Source: Sulfuricella sp.
GTDB taxonomy: Bacteria; Pseudomonadota; Gammaproteobacteria; Burkholderiales; Sulfuricellaceae
Assembly: GCA_023266195.1 (NCBI GenBank)
Contig: JAHFRP010000004.1
Span: 62,001-126,000 of the forward strand
Length of the DNA: 64,000 nucleotides
Reading direction: 5' to 3'
Shown piece by piece: positions 9,681 through 19,046 of this stretch (the stretch's first letter is position 1; every line of letters begins with the position of its first letter). The notes beneath the pieces are model-generated. The model made no database searches and was not told the origin of the DNA. It worked only from the letters and a program-made list of their open reading frames with translations. The translations under genes and the position numbers were made by a program.

Positions 9681-10583
9681 ATGAATGTTCGAGGCATCAA
9701 ATTCGGCGGTCTCATCATTGCCGCGATAATCGTCACTGCCATTTTGATCCGTGGCACGATGATTGATTGGGTCATCATTCCCCCGGGGTACACCGGCATA
9801 AAGGTCAATCGCCTCGTAAACCGTGGGATTACCCGCGAAGATGTGGTGACCGGTTTCGTCTTTTTCAACCCAATACAGTCCATTGTCATTACCTATCCAA
9901 CATTCGTGCAGCGGGTTATTTGGACGCATGACTTGAAAGAGGGCAAACCCATAAACGAGGAGTTGACTTTCAACACAAAAGACTCGGTGCCGGTGAATCT
10001 CGATGTTGCTGTTTCATATGTTCTGGACTCCGCCAAAGTGCCAGACTTTTACACAAAATTTCGTGCCGACCGTATTGAATCATTTACTCACGGATATTTG
10101 CGGGATACTGCGCGCAACGCGGTAGTAATGATCGGTTCGGAATATACCTTCGACGATATCAACGGCTCCAAGAAAGAGGAATTTCTGACTCGACTGGGCA
10201 AAGAGTTAGATGGCCATGTCAATCCAATCGGGGTAAATATTCAGCAGTTCGGTCTTGTCGGCGCACTGAGGCCACCACAAGCACTGCTCGACGCTGTTAA
10301 TGCCAAGACGCGAGCGATTCAGGATGCCATCAAGGTCGAAAACGAACTGCGCACCACGCAAGCAGAAGCGAAAAAGAAAGTGGCCCTAGCGGAGGGTGAG
10401 GCGGCAGCGAACCGCGCGCTTGCATCGTCAATTGATGACCGTCTACTTGCATGGGAACGCATCAAACTACAAAAGGATGCAATAGCCAAGTGGAACGGCC
10501 AAATGCCGTCTGTTGTAAGCGGAGAGGGTAACGGAATGTTGTTTAACATTCCTATGCCAGCGAGTGCCCCTGTGCGTAAGTGA
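9681..10583 (+). CDS. SPFH/Band 7 (prohibitin-like) membrane protein
   Basis: N-terminal TM, VIIPPGYTGIKVNRLVNRG, EAEAKKKVALAEGEAAANRALA coiled coil. Confidence 0.85.
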   Translation: MNVRGIKFGGLIIAAIIVTAILIRGTMIDWVIIPPGYTGIKVNRLVNRGITREDVVTGFVFFNPIQSIVITYPTFVQRVIWTHDLKEGKPINEELTFNTKDSVPVNLDVAVSYVLDSAKVPDFYTKFRADRIESFTHGYLRDTARNAVVMIGSEYTFDDINGSKKEEFLTRLGKELDGHVNPIGVNIQQFGLVGALRPPQALLDAVNAKTRAIQDAIKVENELRTTQAEAKKKVALAEGEAAANRALASSIDDRLLAWERIKLQKDAIAKWNGQMPSVVSGEGNGMLFNIPMPASAPVRK

Positions 10584-10740
10584 GGATTGCGTGTATTCAA
10601 ACAGCGCAGGCCTCCCAAGAAACACCATACAACCCATTGATTATGTGAGGTGCGCGCGTTAACCAGTGGCTGCAATGGTGCGCACGGCGCACCCTACAGT
10701 GGTTCTTCGGCGCGATTTGCGGCATAGGGCCGATTACCTC

Positions 10741-10792
10741 GCTAACCTCTCGTTGCGAGGGACGTTCCGCCCCTGAACTCAATCATTAGAAC
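10741..10792 (+). repeat. attC-like site (degenerate R' box)
   Basis: GCTAAC-CTCTCGTTGCGAGGGACG-ttc-CGCCCCTGAACTCAATC-ATTAGAAC; arms pair as GTT..GAGGGaCG/CGcCCCTGAAC. Confidence 0.45.
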
Positions 10793-10848
10793 CCATACCC
10801 CAAGGCTCTCTGCTTGCCATTGCACTACAATGTAACTACACTTGTCTT

Positions 10849-11130
10849 ATGAGCGCACTGCACTTCGAGTGGGACGAACGGAAGGCTGTTGCTAATGTCA
10901 AAAAGCACGGCGTGACCTTTGAAGAGGCGAGATCCGCCTTCTACGATGAACACGCGAAACTCATTGACGACCCCGACCACTCCGAAGACGAAGATCGTTT
11001 TGTCCTGCTCGGTCTAAGCTCTGCGTTAAGGCTCTTGGTCGTCTGCCACTGCTACCGAGGTGACGGCGGAGTAATTCGAATCATCTCCGCTCGTAATGCA
11101 ACAGCCAAGGAAGTGAAGTCCTACTCGTAA
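10849..11130 (+). CDS. brnT: BrnT family toxin
   Basis: FEWDERKAVANVKKHGVTFEEARSAFYDEHAKLIDDPDHSEDEDRFVLLGLS...IRIISARNATAKE. Confidence 0.9.
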   Translation: MSALHFEWDERKAVANVKKHGVTFEEARSAFYDEHAKLIDDPDHSEDEDRFVLLGLSSALRLLVVCHCYRGDGGVIRIISARNATAKEVKSYS

Positions 11131-11139
11131 AGGTATCCC

Positions 11140-11349
11140 ATGCGCAAAGAATATGACTTCTCCAACGCCCGGAAGAACCCCTACGCTTCGCAGTTGAAGA
11201 AGCAGGTCACGATCCGCCTGGATGAAGAATCAATCGGCTACTTTAAGTCTCTCTCCGAGGAGGTTGGCATTCCGTACCAAAGCCTCATCAATCTCTACTT
11301 GCGAGACTGCGCGGCTTCCCACCGCAAGTTGAATCTCAACTGGAAGTAG
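11140..11349 (+). CDS. brnA: BrnA/CopG-type antitoxin
   Basis: Adjacent to brnT; KKQVTIRLDEESIGYFKSLSEEVGIPYQSLINLYLRD. Confidence 0.85.
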   Translation: MRKEYDFSNARKNPYASQLKKQVTIRLDEESIGYFKSLSEEVGIPYQSLINLYLRDCAASHRKLNLNWK

Positions 11350-11416
11350 CGCAATACGTCAAGCCGAAAGGGCTCTAACATTATGCTCTCTGTGACCCGT
11401 GTCTAAACTCGTCGCC

Positions 11417-11878
11417 ATGCCCCCGCCCATGCCCACACCTGTTGCAACGGTCAAACTTTCCGAGCTCCTCTGTGCCCTCGAATTCGCGAGCGCCAACGCT
11501 CCTTTCGAGCACGGCGCATTCATCGACCGGGATACCGGAGCGATTCGTTACCTTTCGTCTGAAATCGACGTCGAAGAGGAAATCCCCGACGACCTGGAAA
11601 CGTCCGACAGATACATCGAAATTCCTCACAAGAACGACTTGAACCTTGGCCGTAACTTGGTGTTGTTGTTCGCGGATGAAACTATCCCCGACGAATACGA
11701 AACCATCGCGGCCTTCTTTCGAAAGAAGGGGGCCTATGCACGCTTCAAAGACTTTTTGGAAGCCCGCCAACTACTCGAACGCTGGTACTCATTCGAGGCC
11801 CGCGAGACCGAGAAGGCGTTGCGCGCTTGGTGCTCCAAGAATGGCGTGGCGCTTGCCAATGAACCGTCTGCGGCCTGA
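11417..11878 (+). CDS. UPF0158-like protein
   Basis: FIDRDTGAIRYLSSEIDVEEEIPDDLETSDRYIEIPHKNDLNLGRNLVLLFADETIPDEYETIAAFFRKKGAYARFKDFL. Confidence 0.75.
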   Translation: MPPPMPTPVATVKLSELLCALEFASANAPFEHGAFIDRDTGAIRYLSSEIDVEEEIPDDLETSDRYIEIPHKNDLNLGRNLVLLFADETIPDEYETIAAFFRKKGAYARFKDFLEARQLLERWYSFEARETEKALRAWCSKNGVALANEPSAA

Positions 11879-11928
11879 CTCGGCGCAACGCTTTCGCCGC
11901 GAGCGGCGTAACAACACACGGAGCTTGG

Positions 11929-12237
11929 ATGTCGTCATTTTGCCATTGGGAAGAAAACACCCTGGTTTTGAATATCCTGGGGCGGCCGCGCGCGAAGCAG
12001 ACTGCATTCGGCAAGGTCATCGGCAAACAGCTGGAGATTCATGTCGCCGAACAGCCGGTGCGCGGCAGGGCTACCGTGCATCTGGTGCAATTCCTGGCCG
12101 GCGAGTTCCAGGTGGCGGAAAGTGCCATCGAGGTGGTTTTCGGGGTGTACAACGTGAACAAGCAGCTGCGCATCGCGGCGCCCCAGCGGCTTCCTTCCGG
12201 TGTTCCCTGGCCGTCCGGGCAGGGGTCGTTGTTTTAA
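11929..12237 (+). CDS. DUF167/YggU-like protein
   Basis: RPRAKQTAFGKVIGKQLEIHVAEQPVRGRATVHLVQFLAGEFQVAESAIEVVFGVYNVNKQLRI. Confidence 0.65.
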   Translation: MSSFCHWEENTLVLNILGRPRAKQTAFGKVIGKQLEIHVAEQPVRGRATVHLVQFLAGEFQVAESAIEVVFGVYNVNKQLRIAAPQRLPSGVPWPSGQGSLF

Positions 12238-12358
12238 CCAGACCGCATCGCCAAGACTGCAAAAACCGACATCACGAAGATTGTTGATTGGCGGCGTCTG
12301 CGCGTAGAATAGCAGGCGGAATCGCCTATTAAAATCGATCGCATCCCGGCCCAAAAAA

Positions 12359-13645
12359 ATGACAGACAGCACCCTTAGTTCCGTCAACGAGCACTGTCTC
12401 GATAGCGTCATGAAGCTGGCCGAATCGACGCAGGTTTCCGCGTCGGAAGACATTTACGACGCGCACGGCACCAAGCTCCTGGCCAAGGGCGCCGCCATCG
12501 CGCCGGCGATGAAGGAGCGGCTGGTGCGCCACAAACTGCGCAAGCCGCTGGAAATGTCTCTCAGCGTGGCTGACGGCCTGACCGCGGCGACGGTTCTGGC
12601 CGAGGCGAAGGCGCTGTTGGATGAGGTGCCGGCGCTCAAGGTGTTCATGGGGGATAAGCAGGCCGCCATCTTCGAGACTTTATCCGGCCTGTCGCTGCAC
12701 CCGGTTGCCGCCTTGCTGCTGACTGTCGCGGAAAAAAGCCGGGAAGGCGCCTTTCGGCACGGCGTCCTGGTCGCGCTGATTTCGGTCTCGCTCGGCGCCC
12801 ACCAGAGGCTGCCGCACAACGTGCGGGCGATTCTGGCGTCGGCCGGCCTGCTGCACGACATCGGCGAACTGTACATCCAGCCCGATTTCTTCCGCACCCA
12901 GCGCCCTTTGCGGCCGGAGGAATGGAAGCACGTGGCGGCGCATCCGCGCATCGGCCAGATCGTTCTCGACGAGCTCACCGATTATCCCAAGACCCTGATC
13001 GACGCCATCGCCGGGCATCACGAGCGGCTCGACGGCAGCGGCTACCCGCGCCAGCTCGCCGGCGACCGGATCAGCCAGGAGGCGCAGGTGCTTTCCATGG
13101 CGGAGGCGCTGAGCGGGATTGTCGTGCGCAAGGACGACGTCCTGATCCGCTCGTGCCTGGCGCTGAAATGCGTGCCTGGCGAGCACCCGCGCAGCCTGAT
13201 TTCGGTGGTCTCCACGCTGCGGCACAATTATTCCGGCGAGCCCTTCCCCGTCGGCGCGGTCGAGGCGCAAAGCGTTTCCAAGACCCAGGAGGTGGTCAAA
13301 ACCCTGGCTTTCGCTTTCGCGGAATGCGAAAAAATCTCGCGGACCGCGCCCCTGTCCGGCGCCGGCTCGCATCTGCTGGAACGGGTCATCGGCCGGCTCG
13401 ACGGGCTGGGGCAGGCATTGAAGGCCACCGGAATCGAAGTCTGCTTCGAGAACGGCTACCTGCCGGCCTTTGCGCCGGAAGACCGGGAAATTTTCCTGGA
13501 AATCGACGTGGTCGGGCACGAGATCAGCTGGCGCCTGCGCGATATCGCCCGCGACCTGTACCTGCGCCTGGAGAATCTCACCCCGGAAGCCGCCGCCGTC
13601 TTCGCCGACCTGATCGGCATCCTCGACAATCCGGTGAACGCCTGA
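12359..13645 (+). CDS. HD-GYP domain protein (putative c-di-GMP phosphodiesterase)
   Basis: LLHDIGELYIQ...HHERLDGSGYPRQLAGDRIS motif. Confidence 0.85.
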   Translation: MTDSTLSSVNEHCLDSVMKLAESTQVSASEDIYDAHGTKLLAKGAAIAPAMKERLVRHKLRKPLEMSLSVADGLTAATVLAEAKALLDEVPALKVFMGDKQAAIFETLSGLSLHPVAALLLTVAEKSREGAFRHGVLVALISVSLGAHQRLPHNVRAILASAGLLHDIGELYIQPDFFRTQRPLRPEEWKHVAAHPRIGQIVLDELTDYPKTLIDAIAGHHERLDGSGYPRQLAGDRISQEAQVLSMAEALSGIVVRKDDVLIRSCLALKCVPGEHPRSLISVVSTLRHNYSGEPFPVGAVEAQSVSKTQEVVKTLAFAFAECEKISRTAPLSGAGSHLLERVIGRLDGLGQALKATGIEVCFENGYLPAFAPEDREIFLEIDVVGHEISWRLRDIARDLYLRLENLTPEAAAVFADLIGILDNPVNA

Positions 13646-13680
13646 CGGCCGGAAAAATTCAAGAAGCCGGCAGAAAGTGC

Positions 13681-13733
13681 AGGAGCGGCCTCCCGGCCGC
13701 GAAGATCGGAATCGCGGCCGGGAGGCCGCTCCT
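13681..13733. repeat. REP-like palindrome
   Basis: AGGAGCGGCCTCCCGGCCGCGA / TCGCGGCCGGGAGGCCGCTCCT, 22-bp perfect stem; related sequences at ~604-632 and 47163-47195. Confidence 0.8.
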
Positions 13734-13849
13734 ACGCGCCATCTATCCCCCTCGGCTGCGGTTTGAGGGCGGCCGGGTCAAAACCTGTCATTGCCATGTA
13801 ACAATCAAAACCTAAGCTGTCCGCACCGTAATTTCCCGGGAACGGACAG

Positions 13850-15130
13850 ATGTTCAACAATTCAACGGTTGCCCAATCCAAGGCCGGATTGGCCCAGATC
13901 GAGGCGGAATACATCGCCCACAGCCTGATGAAGGATGTGCCGGTGGTGACGCCGCAGCACACCAACGACGACGTGCTCAGACTGCTGACCGACCAGCCGG
14001 AAGTCATCGGGCTGCCCGTGGTCGAGAACGGGCGGCCGATCGGACTGATCAACCGCAACATTTTCATGGACGGCTTCGCCAAGCCCTTCCGCCGCGAGCT
14101 TTACAGCCGCAAGAGCTGCATCGCTTTCATGGACAAGGAGCCGCTCGTCGTCGACCGGAACCTGTGCATCCAGGATCTGAGCTTCAAGGTGGTCGGCGCC
14201 GGCGGCAAGACCCTCAACGACGGCTTCATCATCACCGGCGAGGACGGCAGCTACCTCGGCATCGGCACCGGCGAGGATCTGGTGCGGGTGGTTTCCCACC
14301 TGCAGGCGGAAAAGAACCGGCTGGTGATGGAAAGCATCAACTACGCGAGCATCATCCAGAAATCGTTCCAGCGCTCGTCGAAGGAAGACCTCGCCGCCTC
14401 GCTCGACGACTATTTCATGCGCTGGGAGCCGCGCGACCGGGTGGGCGGCGATTACTACTTCTGCAAGAAATTCGACGACGGCTTTTTCTTCGCCCTGATC
14501 GACTGCACCGGCCACGGCGTGCCGGGCGCGTTCATGACGCTGATCATGGCGTCCTTCCTCGACCACATCCTGCTGGAAGACAACCGCCACGACCCCGCCG
14601 GCGCGCTGTCGATCATGAACCGCAAGGTCAAGACCTCCCTCGGCCAGATCGGCGAACAGAACATCGTATCCATCGATGGCTCCCGGCATGCGCACGACGG
14701 CCACGAACGCTCCGACGACGGCATGGACACGGCGTTCTGCTGGGTCAATCCCGCCGCGGGCAAACTGGTCTACGCCGGCGCCAAGACGCCGATTTTCTTC
14801 ATCGCGGAAGGCGCCGCCGAAGTCGGCCTGCTGGAAGGCGACCGCAAAGGCGTGGGCTACGTCGATACGCCGATGGACTACACCTGGACCAACAAGGAAA
14901 TCGCCCTGTCGCGGGGGATGCGGCTGTACCTGACCACCGACGGCATCATCGACCAGATCGGCGGCCCGAAGGAGATTTCCTTCGGCAAGAAGCGCTTCTC
15001 CGGCCTGCTGCTGGAACACCACCAGAAGCCGATGGCGGAGCAGGAGGAACTCATCATGCAGGCGTTTTACCAGTACCAGGGCAAGCAGCGCCGGCGCGAC
15101 GACGTCAGTTTGATAGGGTTCAGGGTCTAG
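13850..15130 (+). CDS. SiaA-like SpoIIE/PP2C phosphatase with N-terminal CBS-type domains
   Basis: CBS-like N-terminus; ASIIQKSFQ, DRVGGDYYFCKKF, FFALIDCTGHGVPGAFMTLI, YLTTDGIIDQIG. Confidence 0.85.
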   Translation: MFNNSTVAQSKAGLAQIEAEYIAHSLMKDVPVVTPQHTNDDVLRLLTDQPEVIGLPVVENGRPIGLINRNIFMDGFAKPFRRELYSRKSCIAFMDKEPLVVDRNLCIQDLSFKVVGAGGKTLNDGFIITGEDGSYLGIGTGEDLVRVVSHLQAEKNRLVMESINYASIIQKSFQRSSKEDLAASLDDYFMRWEPRDRVGGDYYFCKKFDDGFFFALIDCTGHGVPGAFMTLIMASFLDHILLEDNRHDPAGALSIMNRKVKTSLGQIGEQNIVSIDGSRHAHDGHERSDDGMDTAFCWVNPAAGKLVYAGAKTPIFFIAEGAAEVGLLEGDRKGVGYVDTPMDYTWTNKEIALSRGMRLYLTTDGIIDQIGGPKEISFGKKRFSGLLLEHHQKPMAEQEELIMQAFYQYQGKQRRRDDVSLIGFRV

Positions 15131-15200
15131 CGTGAAACTCGCGAAGCGAGACCTCGTCCCCCTCGCCCGCTTGCGGGAGAGGGTTAGGGGAGAGGGTTAG
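15131..15200. repeat. Palindromic repeat family copy 1 (minimal form)
   Basis: GTGAAACTCGCGAAGCGAGACCTCGTCCCCCTCGCCCGC..GCGGGAGAGGGTTAGGGGAGAGGGTTA; shared with 20343-20462 and 36138-36262. Confidence 0.85.
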
Positions 15201-15246
15201 CCGATTAAGCAGTTGAACTCAGACCAACAACCACCAGGAAAATCAC

Positions 15247-15798
15247 ATGCAACTCGAAGGATTCAACGCTTTTTGCGACAACGCCGACCAGAACGGCATC
15301 ATTTTCTACTACAACGGCAGCCTTTCGCAGAACGTCATCGGCACCATGGGCGACGCCCTGAAGCAGCGGCTGGAAAGCCAGGACGCGAAAGGGCCGACCT
15401 CGCGCAAGCTGTTTTCCAGCTTCATCGAAATGGTGCAGAACGCGCTGCATTACTCGCCGGAAGTGCCCGATTCGAAGGGCGAAAAAATCGGGACGGTCGC
15501 GGTGGGCAAGCGCGGCGGCAAGTATTTCATCATGTGCGGCAACCTGGTCCGGAAGCAATATGCCGACCGCATCCGCGCCAGGATCGACCCGCTCACGTCG
15601 ATGACCCTGGACGAAATCAAGCAGGCCTATCGCGCGCAGCTCAAAAACGGCGACAACGACGACGGCATCAGCAAGGGCGCCGGGCTGGGTCTGCTGACCG
15701 TGGCGCGCGACGCCTCCGAGCCGATCGAATATTCCCTGATCGACATGCCGGGCCACGAGACGGAACTGTCATTTTTCAATCTGAAAGCCATCATTTGA
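15247..15798 (+). CDS. SiaB family protein kinase
   Basis: GIIFYYNGSLSQNVIGTMGDALK...KLFSSFIEMVQNALHYS...GLGLLTVARDASEPIEYSL. Confidence 0.88.
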   Translation: MQLEGFNAFCDNADQNGIIFYYNGSLSQNVIGTMGDALKQRLESQDAKGPTSRKLFSSFIEMVQNALHYSPEVPDSKGEKIGTVAVGKRGGKYFIMCGNLVRKQYADRIRARIDPLTSMTLDEIKQAYRAQLKNGDNDDGISKGAGLGLLTVARDASEPIEYSLIDMPGHETELSFFNLKAII

Positions 15799-15808
15799 GG
15801 AACCCATC

Positions 15809-16210
15809 ATGAACGACATCTACATCGCACGCACCCTCGAATCGCCCGAAGTGGACTTCCGCTTTTCCCAAAACGTCCTCACCATCGCCGGCGAAGCCTA
15901 TCCGGAAAACGCCGCCCATTTTTTCCAGCCGCTCCTGACCGGGCTGGCGTCCTACCTGAAATCGGTGGACGGGCGCGATATCGAATTCAATTTCCAGCTG
16001 ACCTATTTCAACAGCGCCAGCACCAAGATGCTCTACAGCCTGTTCGACCTGCTCAACGAATCGGCCTGCACCAGCAACCGGGTCAGGCTGAACTGGTTCC
16101 ACGACGAGGAGGACGACACCATCCTCGATTTCGGCCACGGCGTGCAGGACGACTTCAGCGCACTCGATTTCCGGCCGGTGACGGTGGACCTGAGTCAGAT
16201 GGCGGCCTGA
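15809..16210 (+). CDS. SiaC family (DUF1987) protein
   Basis: TLESPEVDFRFSQNVLTIAGEAYPENAAHFFQPL...FQLTYFNSASTKMLYSLFDLL. Confidence 0.9.
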   Translation: MNDIYIARTLESPEVDFRFSQNVLTIAGEAYPENAAHFFQPLLTGLASYLKSVDGRDIEFNFQLTYFNSASTKMLYSLFDLLNESACTSNRVRLNWFHDEEDDTILDFGHGVQDDFSALDFRPVTVDLSQMAA

Positions 16211-16282
16211 TCCGAGGGCATTGTCGGTTCCGCTTCGCTTGAACCGACCTACGCCCTGTAGAGCGCAACCCCCGACCGCATC

Positions 16283-17215
16283 CTACGACTCGGCGGATAA
16301 CGCTATCGCCCGCCGCGCCGGCAGCCTGTCGGCGCGCCAGTGGGTTAGCGCCCACTCCCACAACGATTCAATCCCGGCGTCCCTCGATTCCGGCGGCGGT
16401 GTCTGGCCAAGAAACATCAGCACCGCGAACAGCGCGTCCGCCGGATCGCCCGCGCTCACCGCCGGCGCCAGGGTCTGCTTGCTGAGTTTTTCGCCCCGTT
16501 CGTTCACCGCCACCGGCAGATGCAGGTAGGCCGGGGTGGGCAGGCCGAGCAGGCGTTGCAGGGTGATCTGGCGCGGCGTGGAGTCGAGCAGATCGGCGCC
16601 GCGCACGACGTGAGTGACCGCTTGCTCGGCGTCGTCCACCACCACCGCGAGCTGATAAGCGAACAGGCCGTCGGCGCGGCGGATGACGAAATCGCCCACT
16701 TCCGCGGCCAGATTCTGGCCTACCCGCCCTTGCAAGCCATCGTCGAACTCGACCACGCCGGAATCGGTGCGAAGACGCACGGCGCGGGCGCTGCGCCCGG
16801 CCGGCAGGCCACCGCGGCAGGTGCCGGGATAGACCGGGCCGTCGATGCCGCCGAGGGCGGAATCGGCGATTTCCTTGCGGGTGCAGGCGCACGGGTACAC
16901 CGCGCCGAGTTTCTCCAGTTCGGCCAAGGCGGCGCGATAGGCTTCGTCGCGCGCGCTCTGCGCCAATACCGGGCCGTCCCAGTGCAGGCCGAACGCCTCC
17001 AGCGTGCGCAGGATGCCGTCCGCCGCGCCGGGCACGACGCGGGGCAAATCCAGATCTTCCATCCGCACCAGCCATTCGCCGCCGCGGCTGCGGGCTTCGA
17101 GAAAGCTGCCCACCGCCGCCAGCAGCGAGCCGAAATGCAGCGGCCCGGTCGGCGAAGGCGCGAAGCGGCCGCGATAAAGGGGAAGGGATTTTTCTGCCGG
17201 CATCTTGAAACTCAT
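16283..17215 (-). CDS. gluQ: Glutamyl-Q tRNA(Asp) synthetase
   Basis: YRGRFAPSPTGPLHFGSLLAA...CACTRKEI...RGADLLDSTPRQI...GEKLSKQ. Confidence 0.94.
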   Translation of the reverse strand: MSFKMPAEKSLPLYRGRFAPSPTGPLHFGSLLAAVGSFLEARSRGGEWLVRMEDLDLPRVVPGAADGILRTLEAFGLHWDGPVLAQSARDEAYRAALAELEKLGAVYPCACTRKEIADSALGGIDGPVYPGTCRGGLPAGRSARAVRLRTDSGVVEFDDGLQGRVGQNLAAEVGDFVIRRADGLFAYQLAVVVDDAEQAVTHVVRGADLLDSTPRQITLQRLLGLPTPAYLHLPVAVNERGEKLSKQTLAPAVSAGDPADALFAVLMFLGQTPPPESRDAGIESLWEWALTHWRADRLPARRAIALSAES

Positions 17216-17262
17216 GGTGATCGAACCCATCGAATCATAACAAACTAGCCACAGGAGGCACC

Positions 17263-17961
17263 ATGATCCTCATCCGCAAAGCCGCCGAGCGCGGCCACGC
17301 CGACCACGGCTGGCTGGACACCTGGCACACGTTCTCCTTCGCCGATTATTACGATCCCGCGCAGATGGGCTATTCCAGCCTGCGCGTGATCAACGACGAT
17401 ACCGTGGCACCGGGGGCCGGCTTCCCCACCCACCCCCACCGCGACATGGAAATCGTCACCTATGTCCTGTCCGGCGCGCTGGAACACAAGGACAGCATGG
17501 GCAACGGCACCGTCATCCGCCCCGGCGAAGTGCAGCGCATGAGCGCGGGCAGCGGCATCACCCACAGCGAATTCAACGCCTCGGCCACGGAGCCGGTGCA
17601 TCTGCTGCAAATCTGGATCGAAACCGCGAGGAAGGGCATCGCGCCGAGCTACGAGCAGAAATATTTCGGCGCCGAGGAAAAACTCGGCAGGCTGCGCCTG
17701 GTCGCCTCCCCCGACGGCAGCGACGGCTCCGTGACGATCCATCAGGACGCGAAGCTCTATGCCGCGCTGATCGACCGCGACCACGGCGCCGAAACCCGCC
17801 TGCCGGCCGGCCGCCGCGCCTGGCTCCAGGTGGCGCGGGGAACGGCGCGGCTCAACGGCATGGAACTCGCCGCCGGCGACGGCGCACGCATCGAGGGCGA
17901 AAGCACGCTCCATCTGGAATCGGACGGTTCCGCCGAAATCCTGTTGTTCGATCTGGCCTGA
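17263..17961 (+). CDS. Pirin family protein (YhhW-like)
   Basis: [58 protein letters not shown]. Confidence 0.93.
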   Translation: MILIRKAAERGHADHGWLDTWHTFSFADYYDPAQMGYSSLRVINDDTVAPGAGFPTHPHRDMEIVTYVLSGALEHKDSMGNGTVIRPGEVQRMSAGSGITHSEFNASATEPVHLLQIWIETARKGIAPSYEQKYFGAEEKLGRLRLVASPDGSDGSVTIHQDAKLYAALIDRDHGAETRLPAGRRAWLQVARGTARLNGMELAAGDGARIEGESTLHLESDGSAEILLFDLA

Positions 17962-17978
17962 GCGAAGAGACGATTCCG

Positions 17979-18033
17979 GTAGGGTGCGCCGCGCGCACCA
18001 TTTGACGCGAACGGTGCGCACGGCGCACCCTAC
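17979..18033. repeat. Dispersed GTAGGGTGCGC..GCGCACCCTAC palindrome
   Basis: GTAGGGTGCGCCGCGCGCACC...GGTGCGCACGGCGCACCCTAC; a half copy at ~10673-10696. Confidence 0.75.
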
Positions 18034-18104
18034 GGGGTATCGGGGAGGCGCCAAGCCAACCTCGCTTGTGACAAATAAAACCAATACCCAGAAAAGGAAC
18101 CTCC

Positions 18105-18713
18105 ATGCAGCACAAAACCGCCCAAACCCAGGCCGACATCCACGAACTCCTCGCCCGCCGCTGGAGCGGCCGCGCCTTCGACGCCAACCGGCCGGTCAGC
18201 CGCGAGCAGATCGTCTCCCTGCTGGAAGCGGCGCGCTGGGCGCCGTCCTGCTTCGGCGACGAGCCGTGGCGCTTCATCGTGTGGGACCGCAACAGCGACG
18301 AGGCGGCCTGGCGGAAGGCCTTCGCCTGCCTGGGCGAGTGGAACCAAAACTGGGTGAAGAATGCGCCGGTACTGCTGGTATCCACCGCCAACAGCCTGTT
18401 CCGCAAGAACGGCAAACCCAACCGCTGGGGCCAGTACGACACCGGCGCCGCCGCCGAGAACATCTGCCTCCAGGCCGTGGCGAGCGGCCTGATGGCGCAC
18501 CAGATGGGCGGCTTCGACGACGCCAGGGTGCGCGCCGAATTCGGCATCCCGAACGAATTCGCCATCATGGCGATGATCGCGGTCGGCTACCAGACCGAGG
18601 CCGACGTACTCGACGACGAGCTGAGGCAGGCGGAACTCGCGCCCAGGGAAAGAACCCCGCTGGGCACGCATTTCTTCGAGGGCGGCTGGGATGTGCCGGT
18701 GAAAACCGCGTAG
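18105..18713 (+). CDS. Nitroreductase family protein
   Basis: RRWSGRAFDANRPVSREQIVSLLEAARWAPSCFGDEPWRFIVW; GAAAENICLQAVASGLMAHQMGGFD. Confidence 0.9.
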   Translation: MQHKTAQTQADIHELLARRWSGRAFDANRPVSREQIVSLLEAARWAPSCFGDEPWRFIVWDRNSDEAAWRKAFACLGEWNQNWVKNAPVLLVSTANSLFRKNGKPNRWGQYDTGAAAENICLQAVASGLMAHQMGGFDDARVRAEFGIPNEFAIMAMIAVGYQTEADVLDDELRQAELAPRERTPLGTHFFEGGWDVPVKTA

Positions 18714-18738
18714 CCGGAATGCGGCATGAAGTAGCGGC

Positions 18739-18838
18739 TTCCCCCTTTAACAAAGGGGGATTGAGGGGGATTTAACGATGGATGCTCTTTGGCGCATGTT
18801 CAAATCCCCCCTAGCCCCCCTTTTTCAAAGGGGGGAAC
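18739..18838. repeat. Dispersed C/G-tract inverted repeat (TTCCCCCTTT..AAAGGGGGGAA)
   Basis: TTCCCCCTTTAACAAAGGGGGATTGAGGGGGATTT ... AAATCCCCCCTAGCCCCCCTTTTTCAAAGGGGGGAA; copies at 33692-33788 and 51796-51894, half copy at 27934-27957. Confidence 0.85.
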
Positions 18839-18913
18839 CGGCTTTGCTCAGCATGACTAAACTGCCAAGACCCTACTAGTCAGTCAAGGTAAAACAAACG
18901 GAGGTGCGAGCTA

Positions 18914-18963
18914 TTGTGGGTACGGCTTCAGCCGTACATGTCAGGCTGAAGCCTGACCCACAA
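18914..18963. repeat. Inverted repeat hairpin
   Basis: TTGTGGGTacGGCTTCAGCC...GGCTGAAGCCtgACCCACAA. Confidence 0.7.
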
Positions 18964-19046
18964 CACCCCTGAATCAAGTTGACTGACTACTACGATCTCT
19001 ATCGGCGTTTATCTGCGTTAATCGGCGGTTAAACAAGGTTTTCAGC

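Noticed and set aside
11365-11400. GGGCTCTAACATTATG resembling an attC R'' box after brnA
   Set aside because: No complementary L'/R' arm within a plausible attC length.
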